Of a stretch of 64,000 nt of DNA, positions 46,767-55,353 are shown piece by piece. Position numbers and translations under genes: made by a program. The notes under the pieces are model-generated. The model searched no databases. It saw only the letters and a list, made by a program, of their open reading frames with translations, and had not been told where the DNA came from. The stretch's first letter is position 1; each line of letters opens with the position of its first letter. This DNA is from Pseudomonas viridiflava (GTDB lineage: Bacteria; Pseudomonadota; Gammaproteobacteria; Pseudomonadales; Pseudomonadaceae), in contig NZ_UUOC01000052.1 of assembly GCF_900590755.1 (NCBI RefSeq), positions 124,001 to 188,000 of the forward strand, in the 5' to 3' direction.

Positions 46767-47744
46767 TCAAGGAATCAGAATGCTCGACCCAACCGTGCGG
46801 CGGGCAGACAGTTCGGTCTGAGCCTTGGCGGCATCCTTTAGGGCGTATTGCTGGATGTCGTCGACCTTGATCTTGCCGCTGGCGAGCATGGCGAACAGCT
46901 CATCGGCCATGGCCTGCAGGTTTTCCGGGTTGTTGGCGTAGCTGCCCAGGGTTGGACGAGTGACGTACAACGACCCTTTACTGGCCAGAATCCCCAGATT
47001 CACACCCGCTACCGGCCCGGATGCATTGCCGAAGCTGACCAGCAGACCACGCAATGCCACGCAATCGAGCGATGTGGTCCAGGTGTCCTGCCCCACGCCG
47101 TCATACACCACCGGGCATTTCTTGCCGTCGGTCAGTTCGAGTACCCGCTTGGCCACATCTTCATGGCTGTAGTCGATGGTTTCCCACGCGCCCAGCGCCT
47201 TGGCGTGCGCTGCTTTCTCGGCAGAGCTCACGGTCCCGATCACTTTTGCACCCAGTGCGCTGGCCCATTGGACGGCCAGTGAGCCCACGCCACCCGCAGC
47301 GGCATGGAACAGAATCGTCTCGCCCGCTTTGACTTCATAAGTCTGGCGCAGCAAATACTGCACGGTCAGGCCTTTAAGCATCACGGCCGCAGCCTGCTCG
47401 AAGCTGATGGCTTCCGGCAAAAGCACCAGATTATCGGCTGGCAAGGTATGCAGTTCGCTGTAGCTGCCCAGTGGGCCGGTGCCGTAAGCAACGCGGTCGC
47501 CGACCTTGAAGCGGGTGACTTCGCTGCCCACTGCATCGACGATGCCCGCACCTTCGTTGCCCAGCCCCGACGGAAACGACGGCACCGGATACAGGCCGCT
47601 GCGGAAGTAAGTTTCGATGAAGTTCAGACCGATTGCCTTGTTGCGCACGCGTACTTGTTGCGGGCCAGGCGCGGCGGGTTCGAAGTCCACATACTCAAGA
47701 ACTTCCGGGCCGCCGGTGGTGCTGAACTGGATACGCTTTGCCAT
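46767..47744 (-). CDS. qor: NADPH:quinone oxidoreductase (zinc-independent MDR family)
   Basis: Soluble one-electron quinone reductase. 325 residues from ATG 47744 (GGAG 7 bp upstream); upstream in-frame codons lie in a REP-type repeat and are rejected. GroES-like domain (MAKRIQFSTTGGPEVLEYVDFEP...GNEGAGIVDAVGSEV) and Rossmann domain with AAAGGVGSLAVQWASALGAKVIGT. No zinc ligands, as in QOR. Sits convergent to tsaC. Confidence 0.93.
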   Translation of the reverse strand: MAKRIQFSTTGGPEVLEYVDFEPAAPGPQQVRVRNKAIGLNFIETYFRSGLYPVPSFPSGLGNEGAGIVDAVGSEVTRFKVGDRVAYGTGPLGSYSELHTLPADNLVLLPEAISFEQAAAVMLKGLTVQYLLRQTYEVKAGETILFHAAAGGVGSLAVQWASALGAKVIGTVSSAEKAAHAKALGAWETIDYSHEDVAKRVLELTDGKKCPVVYDGVGQDTWTTSLDCVALRGLLVSFGNASGPVAGVNLGILASKGSLYVTRPTLGSYANNPENLQAMADELFAMLASGKIKVDDIQQYALKDAAKAQTELSARRTVGSSILIP

Positions 47745-47810
47745 TTGCTCTCTCCGTGATTGATCGAAACAGGGTGTGAAGGTTTTCACTCTGAGTTGGA
47801 ATGCGCTCCC

Positions 47811-47914
47811 TGTAGGAGCGACCGGGGTGGCGCTCCACCTTGCTCGCGATAGCGCCAGGTCAGACGGTAATTTATCGACAGGCATATCGCATCGCGAGCA
47901 AGCTCACTCCTACA
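47811..47914. repeat. Expanded REP doublet (CTTGCTCGCGATAGCG family)
   Basis: Outer ends TGTAGGAGC and CTCCTACA and inner CTTGCTCGCGATAGCG / ATCGCGAGCAAGCT. The left half carries an extra block of about 19 bases (GACCGGGGTGGCGCTCCAC), giving 104 bp. It lies in the 321-bp gap 47745-48065 between the divergent qor and hemF genes. Confidence 0.7.
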
Positions 47915-47950
47915 GGGTCCCGGGTGTGATCCCCTATCGGACTCCTTCAC

Positions 47951-47964
47951 TTGATCCCCGTCAA
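47951..47964. promoter_or_regulatory. ANR/FNR box upstream of hemF
   Basis: TTGATCCCCGTCAA matches TTGAT-N4-ATCAA at 9 of 10 defined positions. Its centre is about 31 bp before a possible -10 (TATGCT, 47989-47994), which puts it close to -42 from the expected start of transcription, the class II activation position. hemF of P. aeruginosa is known to be activated by Anr/Dnr. Confidence 0.78.
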
Positions 47965-48065
47965 CTGCGGAGGTTCGGTGTGAGCTGTTATGCTACGCCC
48001 CAATTTCGTTGTGGCCCTTCAAGACCGGGGGCTCAGCCATTTGCAGCCAGTTTTAAGGGATCGCT

Positions 48066-48983
48066 ATGTCTTCTAGCCGCACTGAGGCCGTCAAAGCCTA
48101 CCTGCTCGATCTGCAAGACCGGATTTGCAACGCTCTGGAACAGGAAGACGGCAACGCTGTGTTTGTCGAAGATGCCTGGACTCGCCCGGCGGGCGGCGGC
48201 GGGCGGACTCGGGTGATCGAGAACGGCGCGGTGATCGAAAAAGGCGGCGTGAACTTTTCTCATGTATTCGGCACCAGCTTGCCGCCCTCGGCCAGCGCTC
48301 ATCGGCCGGAGTTGGCGGGCCGAGGCTTCGAAGCGCTTGGCGTGTCGCTGGTGATCCACCCGCACAACCCGCATGTGCCGACTTCCCACGCCAACGTGCG
48401 GTTCTTCATCGCTGAAAAAGAAGGCGAAGAGCCGGTCTGGTGGTTTGGCGGCGGGTTTGACCTGACGCCTTATTACGGCGTTGAAGAAGACTGCATCCAT
48501 TGGCACCGCGTCGCCGAACAGGCCTGTGCACCATTTGGTGCCGACGTGTACCCGCGCTACAAGGCATGGTGTGACAGCTACTTCCACCTCAAGCATCGCA
48601 ACGAGCCGCGCGGTATCGGCGGCCTGTTTTTCGATGATGTGAACCAGTGGGATTTCGACACCAGCTTCGCGTTCATCCGCGCCATTGGTGATGCGTTCGT
48701 AGATGCGTACTTGCCCATCGTGCGTCGTCGCAAGGCTGCGGCTTATACCGTGGAACAGCGCGAGTTTCAGGAATTCCGCCGTGGGCGTTACGTCGAATTC
48801 AACCTCGTCTACGACCGTGGCACGCTGTTTGGCCTGCAATCGGGCGGGCGTACCGAGTCGATCCTCATGTCGCTGCCGCCGCAGGTTCGCTGGGGCTACG
48901 ACTGGAAAGCCGCGCCTGGCAGCGAAGAAGCGCGCCTGACCGAGTATTTCCTGCAGGATCGGGATTGGTTGGCGTTGGCATAA
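48066..48983 (+). CDS. hemF: Oxygen-dependent coproporphyrinogen III oxidase
   Basis: Oxidative decarboxylation of coproporphyrinogen III in heme synthesis. 305 residues with the conserved blocks GGGGRTRVIENGAVIEKGGVNFSHV, HPHNPHVPTSHANVRFF, WWFGGGFDLTPYYG, EPRGIGGLFFDDVN and YVEFNLVYDRGTLFGLQSGGRTESILMSLPP. Strong promoter context with an ANR box 102-115 bp upstream. Followed by a REPIN and then aroE. Confidence 0.98.
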   Translation: MSSSRTEAVKAYLLDLQDRICNALEQEDGNAVFVEDAWTRPAGGGGRTRVIENGAVIEKGGVNFSHVFGTSLPPSASAHRPELAGRGFEALGVSLVIHPHNPHVPTSHANVRFFIAEKEGEEPVWWFGGGFDLTPYYGVEEDCIHWHRVAEQACAPFGADVYPRYKAWCDSYFHLKHRNEPRGIGGLFFDDVNQWDFDTSFAFIRAIGDAFVDAYLPIVRRRKAAAYTVEQREFQEFRRGRYVEFNLVYDRGTLFGLQSGGRTESILMSLPPQVRWGYDWKAAPGSEEARLTEYFLQDRDWLALA

Positions 48984-48996
48984 TGCATGACATTTC

Positions 48997-49069
48997 TGTA
49001 GGAGCTGCCGCAGGCTGCGAAGGCAATTTGCCTGACCCACCGAATTCGCAGCCTTCGGCAGCTCCTACA
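48997..49069. repeat. REPIN, 73-75 bp family, copy 2
   Basis: Ends TGTAGGAGCTGCCGCAGGCT and GCCTTCGGCAGCTCCTACA, 73 bp, between the co-directional hemF and aroE genes. Confidence 0.9.
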
Positions 49070-49095
49070 AATCTGCTTTGAATTCAGGAATTTGA

Positions 49096-49917
49096 ATGGA
49101 CCACTACGTCGTCTTCGGCAACCCCATCGGCCACAGCAAATCACCGCTGATTCATGGCCTGTTCGCCGAGCAAACCGGTCAGCAACTGGATTACCGCACC
49201 GCGCTGGCGCCTTTGGATGACTTCACGGCGTTTGCCCAGGCGTTTTTCAACGAAGGCCGTGGCGCCAACGTGACGGTGCCGTTCAAGGAGCAGGCGTTTC
49301 GCATGGTCGACAGCCTGACCGAGCGCGCGCTGCGGGCAGGTGCGGTGAATACGTTGAGCAAGCTGGCCGATGGCACGTTGCTGGGTGACAACACCGATGG
49401 CGCGGGCCTGGTTCGTGATCTGACCGTCAATTGCGGCGTGAGCCTGCGCGGCAAGCGTGTGTTACTGCTCGGTGCCGGCGGCGCAGTGCGTGGCGCTCTG
49501 GAACCGCTGCTGGCCCAGCGGCCTGCGGTGTTGGTCATCGCCAACCGCACGGTGGAAAAAGCCGAGCTACTGGCGCAGCAATTCACGGATCTGGGGCCGG
49601 TATTTGCCAGCGGTTTCGATTGGCTGGAAGAGTCCGTGGACGTGATCATCAACGCCACTTCCGCAAGCCTTACCGGCGAGCTGCCGCCGATTTCGCCGAG
49701 CCTGATCGAGCCGGGCAAAACCTTTTGCTACGACATGATGTACGGCCCCGAACCAACGGCCTTCTGCCGCTGGGCCACGGAACATGGCGCCGCGCAATCG
49801 GTGGATGGCTTGGGCATGCTGGTCGAACAGGCTGCCGAGGCGTTCCTGCTGTGGCGTGGCGTGCGTCCGGATTCGACGCCGGTGTTAGCTGAAATGCGTC
49901 GCCAGTTAACAGCCTAA
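49096..49917 (+). CDS. aroE: Shikimate dehydrogenase (NADP+)
   Basis: Reduces 3-dehydroshikimate in aromatic amino acid synthesis. 273 residues: substrate motif GNPIGHSKSPLIH (about 8-20), catalytic Lys in NVTVPFKEQAF and Asp in GDNTDGAGLVRDL, NADP loop LLGAGGAVRGAL with NRTVEKAE. The stop overlaps the stop of the convergent sulP gene by 3 bp. Confidence 0.97.
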   Translation: MDHYVVFGNPIGHSKSPLIHGLFAEQTGQQLDYRTALAPLDDFTAFAQAFFNEGRGANVTVPFKEQAFRMVDSLTERALRAGAVNTLSKLADGTLLGDNTDGAGLVRDLTVNCGVSLRGKRVLLLGAGGAVRGALEPLLAQRPAVLVIANRTVEKAELLAQQFTDLGPVFASGFDWLEESVDVIINATSASLTGELPPISPSLIEPGKTFCYDMMYGPEPTAFCRWATEHGAAQSVDGLGMLVEQAAEAFLLWRGVRPDSTPVLAEMRRQLTA

Positions 49918-51482
49918 TCCTCAAATAGCACGGGGCACTTGTTTGCCCCTTCCAGCTTGCGCAGCTCTTCGATGACCTGTGGCCTTGCTCCACGCAAAGT
50001 GAGCGTCCGGTCCTGAGTGCGCAGCCGTCGAGCTTCCTGGTGAAGCATTTCGACGCCTGAGTAGTCGATGAAGTTGATTTGCTGCGCCTCCATCACCACA
50101 TGCTTGCCTTCAGTGCGCTGCAAACGGGTTTGCAGGTAATGGCTGGCGCCGAAGAAGATCGAACCGCCCACGCGCATGATTTCCTCGTCGCCGTCGCGCC
50201 ATTGCTGCACCCGTGGCTGGGACGTGCGCTTGAGGTAAAAGAACAGCGACGCCAGCACACCCGCGTAAATGGCGGTTTGTAGTTCCAGCAGCAAGGTCGC
50301 CAGACACGTCAGTGCCATGACCAGAAACTCAGAGCGGCTGACCCGATACAACGCTCGAATGCCCCGCCGATCCACCAGCCCCCAGCAGATCAGCAGGATC
50401 GATGCCGCCATGGCAGGGATCGGGATATGCGAAATCAACGATGCCCCGGCCACCGCGAACAACGCCACCCATAGCGCCGAAAACACCCCGGCCAGCGGCG
50501 AGCGCGCGCCCGCTTCGAAGCTCAGCGCAGCGCGGGTGAACGAGCCTGCTGACAAATATCCGGAAAACAGACTGCCGACCATATTCGATAGCCCTTGAGC
50601 GCGAACTTCCTGGTTGGCATCGAGCAACTGCTGGGAGCGTGCCGACAGCGAGCGGGCAATCGACAGGCTGTTCACCAGACCCAGCATGCCCACCGCCACA
50701 GCGGTCGGCAGCAGTTTGAGGATCAGTTCCACATCCAGCGGCAACGGGCTAAGCGGCGGCAGATGGCCAACAAAAGCGCTGACCACCCGCACATGGCCGA
50801 ACATCCCAGGCCACAGCCAGACCAGCAGGCTGGAGGCAATCAAGGTGATCAGCAGCGTGGGCCAGCGTGGCACCAGCCACTTCAGGCTGATGCCGAGCGT
50901 CAGAGTCAGCAGGCCGAGTATCAGCGATGCTATATCCAGCTCGCCGCGATGCTCCAGCACCGCCATCAGGCTTTTCAAGGCGGTGGTCTGGCTCGGCAGG
51001 TCGATGCCGAGCAGGTTCGGCATCTGCCCCAGGGCGATCACCACCGCCGCACCCAGGGTGAAGCCGAGTACCACGGAGTGCGAAACGAAATTCACCAGCG
51101 CGCCGAAACGCAGCATCCCTAGCAATAGCTGGAAGACTCCGGCGATGAAGGTCAGCAACAGGATCAGGGTGATGTAGTCCTGACTGGCAGGCACCGCCAA
51201 CGGACTGATGCTGGCGTAAAGCACAATGGAAATGGCCGCCGTCGGACCGCAGATCAGGTGCCACGACGAGCCCCACAAACAGGCAATCAGCACCGGCACG
51301 ATGGCGGCGTACAAACCATATTCGGCCGGCAGCCCGGCGATCAGGGCGTAGGCGATGGATTGCGGCAGCGCAAGAATGGCCCCGCTCAAACCCACCAACG
51401 CATCACGACCAACACTGGCGCGGGTCTGGCGCGGGAGCCAGGCAAGGAAAGGCAGGAATTTATGGCGGTTGAGCCAACCCAT
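49914..51482 (-). CDS. SulP-family anion permease with STAS domain
   Basis: Predicted sulfate or related anion transporter. 522 residues: about 12-14 membrane helices (sulfate-transporter core with GLSGAILALPQSIAYALIAGLPAEYGLYAAIVP and PTAAISIVLY) and a C-terminal cytoplasmic STAS domain (about 420-510). Last gene downstream of betC and choX, separated from choX by 129 bp with a REPIN. The context suggests handling of sulfate released from choline sulfate, or uptake of choline sulfate itself; direction cannot be told. Confidence 0.9.
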   Translation of the reverse strand: MGWLNRHKFLPFLAWLPRQTRASVGRDALVGLSGAILALPQSIAYALIAGLPAEYGLYAAIVPVLIACLWGSSWHLICGPTAAISIVLYASISPLAVPASQDYITLILLLTFIAGVFQLLLGMLRFGALVNFVSHSVVLGFTLGAAVVIALGQMPNLLGIDLPSQTTALKSLMAVLEHRGELDIASLILGLLTLTLGISLKWLVPRWPTLLITLIASSLLVWLWPGMFGHVRVVSAFVGHLPPLSPLPLDVELILKLLPTAVAVGMLGLVNSLSIARSLSARSQQLLDANQEVRAQGLSNMVGSLFSGYLSAGSFTRAALSFEAGARSPLAGVFSALWVALFAVAGASLISHIPIPAMAASILLICWGLVDRRGIRALYRVSRSEFLVMALTCLATLLLELQTAIYAGVLASLFFYLKRTSQPRVQQWRDGDEEIMRVGGSIFFGASHYLQTRLQRTEGKHVVMEAQQINFIDYSGVEMLHQEARRLRTQDRTLTLRGARPQVIEELRKLEGANKCPVLFED

Positions 51483-51522
51483 GAAACACTCTTGGAAGAT
51501 GTAAGAAAGGGTGCAGCATACC

Positions 51523-51597
51523 TGTAGGAGCTGCCGAAGGCTGCGAACAGCGGTGTGTCAGACAAACCGCTGTTCGCAGCCTTCGGCAGCTCCTACA
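51523..51597. repeat. REPIN, 73-75 bp family, copy 3
   Basis: 75 bp. Here the central arms AACAGCGG/CCGCTGTT also pair, extending the stem to more than 30 bp. It lies between choX and sulP and may act as a partial terminator between them. Confidence 0.9.
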
Positions 51598-51611
51598 GAT
51601 TTTGGGGGTGG

Positions 51612-52538
51612 TTACAACTTCGCCTTCACCGCCGCCAGTGCATCTTTGTCATCAATGGTTTTCACACCATCGAGCCATTTGTCCAGCACGGCCGGGTTGG
51701 CTTTGATCCAGGTTTTGACAGCCGCAGCGTTGGTGGCTTTGTTGTTCGCCACGTCGGCCATGATGCCGTTTTCCATGTCCTGAGTGAACGTCAGGTTGGT
51801 CAGCAATCTGGCAACGTTCGGGCAAGCTTCGGCATAGCCTTTGCGCGTCAGGGTGAAGACCGAACCCGTCGCGCCAAAGTATTTCTCGCCGCCGGTAAGG
51901 TAGTGCATGCCTTTGATCTGGACGTTCATCGGGTGTGGCGTCCAGCCCAGGAAGACCACGAATTCCTTGCGCTTAACATTGCGCTGCACTTCGGCCAGCA
52001 TCGCCTGTTCACTGGACTCGATCAGCTTCCAGCCACCCAGCTCGAATTCGTTTTTCTTGATGATTTCCTGAATCGACAGATTCGCCGGAGCGCCCGAGCC
52101 GATGCCATAAACCTTCTTCTTGAACTTGTCGGCGAATTTGTTCAGGTCGGCGAAATCCTTCACGCCTGCGTCATAGACATAGTCCGGGACCGCGAGCGTG
52201 AATTCCGTGCCTTCCAGGTTTTTCGACAGTTGAGTGACATCGCCCGTGGCGACGAACTTGTCATAGAAACCCTGTTGCGCCGGCATCCAGTTACCCAGGA
52301 AGACGTCCATCTGCCCGTCTTTAAGGCCGCCGTAAGCGATTGGCACCGCCAAAGTATCCACCTTGGTTTTGTAACCCATGCCATCGAGCAGAAAGCCGGC
52401 GATGGCGTTGGTGGCGGCAATGTCGCTCCAGCCTGGATCAGCCATCTTCACGGTACTGCAGCTTTGTTCGGCAGCCTGAACCGCAAGGCTGCTCAACGCC
52501 ATGACACCAATCACGAGTGTTCTGGAAACCGTCTTCAT
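51612..52538 (-). CDS. choX: Choline-type ABC transporter substrate-binding protein (ChoX-like)
   Basis: Periplasmic solute-binding protein of the OpuAC/glycine betaine-choline group. 308 residues from ATG 52538 with a signal peptide (about 22 residues, ending AVQA) and the family features VKMADPGWSDIAATNAIAGFLLDGMGY and FLGWTPHPMNVQIKGMHYL. In an operon 44 bp after betC. No permease or ATPase gene is next to it, so it must share a transporter encoded elsewhere; the ligand may be choline sulfate or choline (inference from betC). Confidence 0.88.
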   Translation of the reverse strand: MKTVSRTLVIGVMALSSLAVQAAEQSCSTVKMADPGWSDIAATNAIAGFLLDGMGYKTKVDTLAVPIAYGGLKDGQMDVFLGNWMPAQQGFYDKFVATGDVTQLSKNLEGTEFTLAVPDYVYDAGVKDFADLNKFADKFKKKVYGIGSGAPANLSIQEIIKKNEFELGGWKLIESSEQAMLAEVQRNVKRKEFVVFLGWTPHPMNVQIKGMHYLTGGEKYFGATGSVFTLTRKGYAEACPNVARLLTNLTFTQDMENGIMADVANNKATNAAAVKTWIKANPAVLDKWLDGVKTIDDKDALAAVKAKL

Positions 52539-52582
52539 TAACTTCCCCTGTTCTGCTGGTCTGGTTTTTGGTTTTGGCAGGG

Positions 52583-54088
52583 TCAAGGTTGCGGATAACG
52601 TGCCTTGCGCTCCAGATCGTCTAGATCGATATGGTTGCGCATGTACTGCTGACTGGCGTCTACCAGCGGCTGGTGATCCCAACTCTTCAGCTTGCCGAGT
52701 GCCAGCGATTCAGCGACAAAGCGCCGCCGACGCTGGCTGGCGAGCACCTGGTGGTGTATCGCCGGTATATCCCATTTGGCCCGTGCTTCAGCCAGAAAAT
52801 CATTGAACAGCTGCTGGTGGTCAGCGGATTGACTCAACTCCTCCCGCTCTTTTGGATCGTTGTGCACATCGAACAGCAGGCACGGGTCCTGCTCCGAATA
52901 GATGAATTTATACGGACCGCGGCGGATCATCATCAGCGGGCTGTTGGTGCCTTCGGCCATGTATTCGCCAAACACTTCGTCGTGGCCGCCTTCGCCCAGC
53001 AAATGCGGGAGCAGCGAGCGGCCATCCAACGGCAAGCCTTCGTTCAGCTCACCTTCGGCCATGGCCACGAAAGTGGGCAGCAGGTCGGCGGTCGAGACGG
53101 CTGCGCTCACGCGACCAGCCTTGAATTGGCCTGGCGAGTAAACCAGCATCGGCACCCGTGCGGACATCTCGAACCAGTGCATTTTGTACCAGAGGCCGCG
53201 CTCGCCCAGCATGTCGCCGTGATCGCCAGAGAACACAATGATGGTGTCGTCGGCAAGGCCACAATCTTCGAGGGTTTGCAGCAGCTTGCCGACATTGCTG
53301 TCGATGTAGCTGCAAGCGCCGAAGTAAGCGCGACGTGCGTCACGGATCTTCTCTTCAGGCAGCGGCTTGTCCCACAGATCATAGACCTTCATCAGGCGCT
53401 GAGAATGCGGGTCCTGATCGGCCTGATCTGGCTGGAATTCCGGCAGCGGGATTTCGTCATCGCTGTACAGATCCCAGAACGGTTTCGGGATGGTGTACGG
53501 GTCATGGGGGTGAGTCATGGAGACGGTCAGGCAGAACGGCTGATCGCCATCGTTGCGGATGTGATCGAACAGATACTGCTGGGCCTTGAAGACCACCTCT
53601 TCATCGAAGTCCAGTTGGTTGGTGCGCACGCACGGGCCAGCCTGCAGCACCGATGCCATGTTGTGATACCAGGTGGGCCGCACATCCGGCGCATCCCAGT
53701 TCACCGCCCAGCCATAGTCGGCGGGATAGATATCGCTGGTCAGGCGCTCTTCGTAGCCGTGCAACTGGTCCGGGCCGCAGAAATGCATCTTGCCGGACAA
53801 GGCGGTTTTGTAGCCCAGACGACGCAGGTAATGTGCGTAAGTCGGAATATCGGCGGGGAATTCGGCGGCATTGTCATAAGCGCCAATCTTGCTCGGCAAC
53901 TGGCCGCTCACCAGTGTGAAGCGCGACGGCGCACAGAGCGGGCTGTTGCAGTAAGCGGCGTCAAACACCACGCCTTCGGCGGCGAGGCGACTCAAATGAG
54001 GCATTTTGATAGGAGACGAAGCGTAGAACGGCAACATCGGCGCGGCCATTTGATCGGCCATGATAAAAAGAATGTTTTTGCGCTTCAT
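52583..54088 (-). CDS. betC: Choline sulfatase
   Basis: Hydrolyses choline-O-sulfate to choline and sulfate, feeding betaine synthesis and sulfur supply. 501 residues of the type I sulfatase family: metal site FIMADQM near residue 8, the formylglycine signature NSPLCAPSRFTLVSGQLPS (Cys in CxPSR), and FSGDHGDMLGERGLWYKM. The Cys needs maturation to formylglycine. Cytoplasmic (no signal peptide). Divergent from its LysR regulator, 115 bp apart. Confidence 0.95.
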   Translation of the reverse strand: MKRKNILFIMADQMAAPMLPFYASSPIKMPHLSRLAAEGVVFDAAYCNSPLCAPSRFTLVSGQLPSKIGAYDNAAEFPADIPTYAHYLRRLGYKTALSGKMHFCGPDQLHGYEERLTSDIYPADYGWAVNWDAPDVRPTWYHNMASVLQAGPCVRTNQLDFDEEVVFKAQQYLFDHIRNDGDQPFCLTVSMTHPHDPYTIPKPFWDLYSDDEIPLPEFQPDQADQDPHSQRLMKVYDLWDKPLPEEKIRDARRAYFGACSYIDSNVGKLLQTLEDCGLADDTIIVFSGDHGDMLGERGLWYKMHWFEMSARVPMLVYSPGQFKAGRVSAAVSTADLLPTFVAMAEGELNEGLPLDGRSLLPHLLGEGGHDEVFGEYMAEGTNSPLMMIRRGPYKFIYSEQDPCLLFDVHNDPKEREELSQSADHQQLFNDFLAEARAKWDIPAIHHQVLASQRRRRFVAESLALGKLKSWDHQPLVDASQQYMRNHIDLDDLERKARYPQP

Positions 54089-54190
54089 GTATTTCGCGGC
54101 ATCCCATAGTGAATATTTATGCGAAAGTGCTGTGCTTGAGGATGGGACCCATGCCGTTTAAGGTAAAGCCCATGAAAAGCAATGCCTAGG

Positions 54191-54205
54191 ATAAGTACAG
54201 CTTAT
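54191..54205. promoter_or_regulatory. LysR-type operator candidate overlapping the betR start
   Basis: ATAAG-TACAG-CTTAT, a perfect 5-bp inverted repeat with a 5-bp spacer that fits T-N11-A. Its last bases overlap the betR start codon (54204). Suits autoregulation of betR. Confidence 0.5.
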
Positions 54206-55154
54206 GTTTGAATCCCTCGGTGATATGTCGCTGGACCTGCTTCGGGCGTTTGAAGCCGCCGCGCGTTTGCGCAGTTTTACCGCCGCTGCCATCGAGCTGG
54301 GCACCACACAACCTGCAGTCAGCCAGCAGATCAAGCGTCTTGAAGAACAGCTTGCGACCCGCCTGTTCGACCGGATCTACCGGGGCATCGAGCTGACTGA
54401 AGCGGGCGAAGTGCTGTTTAGCCATGTGCAAACCGGTATGCAATCCATGGACGCCGGTTTGCTTGCCGTCACCGATCAGAATCAGCACGAGGTGCTGCAA
54501 GTCGCCACAGACTTCGCCTTCGCCGCCTACTGGCTGATGCCACGATTGCACAGGTTTCACAAAGCCAATCCGGACGTGGATGTCAGCCTGGTGACCAGCG
54601 AACGCAGCCACAGCATGCTGCGCGCCGATATTGACGTCGCGGTGCTGTTCGGCGACGGGCGCTTCAAACAGGGTGAGAGCCGCTGGCTGTTCAGCGAAGA
54701 AGTCTTCCCAGTGTGCAGCCCGCAACTGCTGGCGGGGCGAGAACCGCCGTTACCTGCTGACGTATTGCGCGAGTTCCCGCTGCTGCACTTGCGTGGCGAA
54801 GGCAACGCCAACTGGTTTGACTGGGCCGGCGTGTTCCGCGCCCTTGAAATCCCCCAGGCTCCGGCCCCTGGCCAACTGCGTTTCGACAACTACACCCTGC
54901 TGATCCAGGCCGCCATTGCCGGGCAAGGCGTCGCTATCGGCTGGCGCCACTTGGTAGACGCCCTCCTCGACCAAGGCTTGCTCTGCCGCCCCATTGCCGC
55001 CGCCGCGATCTCAGGCTACGGCTATTACGTCGTCCTGCCCCAACGTAAACGCCGGGTACAGATCGTCCAGCAGTTCGTGGACTGGCTGGCCAGTGAACAG
55101 GCGCAGAGTGGAGATGGATTGGCGGGCAGGCCGTTGCCGTCGATTGCGGTGTGA
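54204..55154 (+). CDS. betR: LysR-type regulator of choline-sulfate utilisation
   Basis: LysR family activator or repressor. 316 residues: winged HTH (LDLLRAFEAAARLRSFTAAAIELGTTQPAVSQQIKRLEEQLATRLF, about 9-56) and effector-binding domain. Divergent from betC, as in P. aeruginosa, where the regulator at this position has been called betR. An alternative ATG at 54225 would shorten it by seven residues. The effector is probably choline sulfate or choline (inference). Confidence 0.85.
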   Translation: MFESLGDMSLDLLRAFEAAARLRSFTAAAIELGTTQPAVSQQIKRLEEQLATRLFDRIYRGIELTEAGEVLFSHVQTGMQSMDAGLLAVTDQNQHEVLQVATDFAFAAYWLMPRLHRFHKANPDVDVSLVTSERSHSMLRADIDVAVLFGDGRFKQGESRWLFSEEVFPVCSPQLLAGREPPLPADVLREFPLLHLRGEGNANWFDWAGVFRALEIPQAPAPGQLRFDNYTLLIQAAIAGQGVAIGWRHLVDALLDQGLLCRPIAAAAISGYGYYVVLPQRKRRVQIVQQFVDWLASEQAQSGDGLAGRPLPSIAV

Positions 55155-55195
55155 AATCCGTTCATGAGTGCTTTCCTGTGAGACCGCATTTTCAT

Positions 55196-55285
55196 GTGGG
55201 ACCGGCTTTAGCCGGGAAGAGGCCGGAACATTCTCTGCATACGTGTCGTCAGAAATACCGCCTTCCCGGCTAAAGCCGGTCCCAC
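55196..55285. repeat. REPIN, 90-bp family, copy 4 (inverted)
   Basis: Again 90 bp with the same ends. Its interior matches copies 1 and 2 only in reverse complement, so it is inserted in the opposite orientation. Between the convergent betR and the next gene. Confidence 0.9.
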
Positions 55286-55353
55286 TGGTAAAGTGCGTCG
55301 CAGGCCAACATAGAATTTTGCTTTGTAGGTTATGTGACATAAAAGCGCACGCC

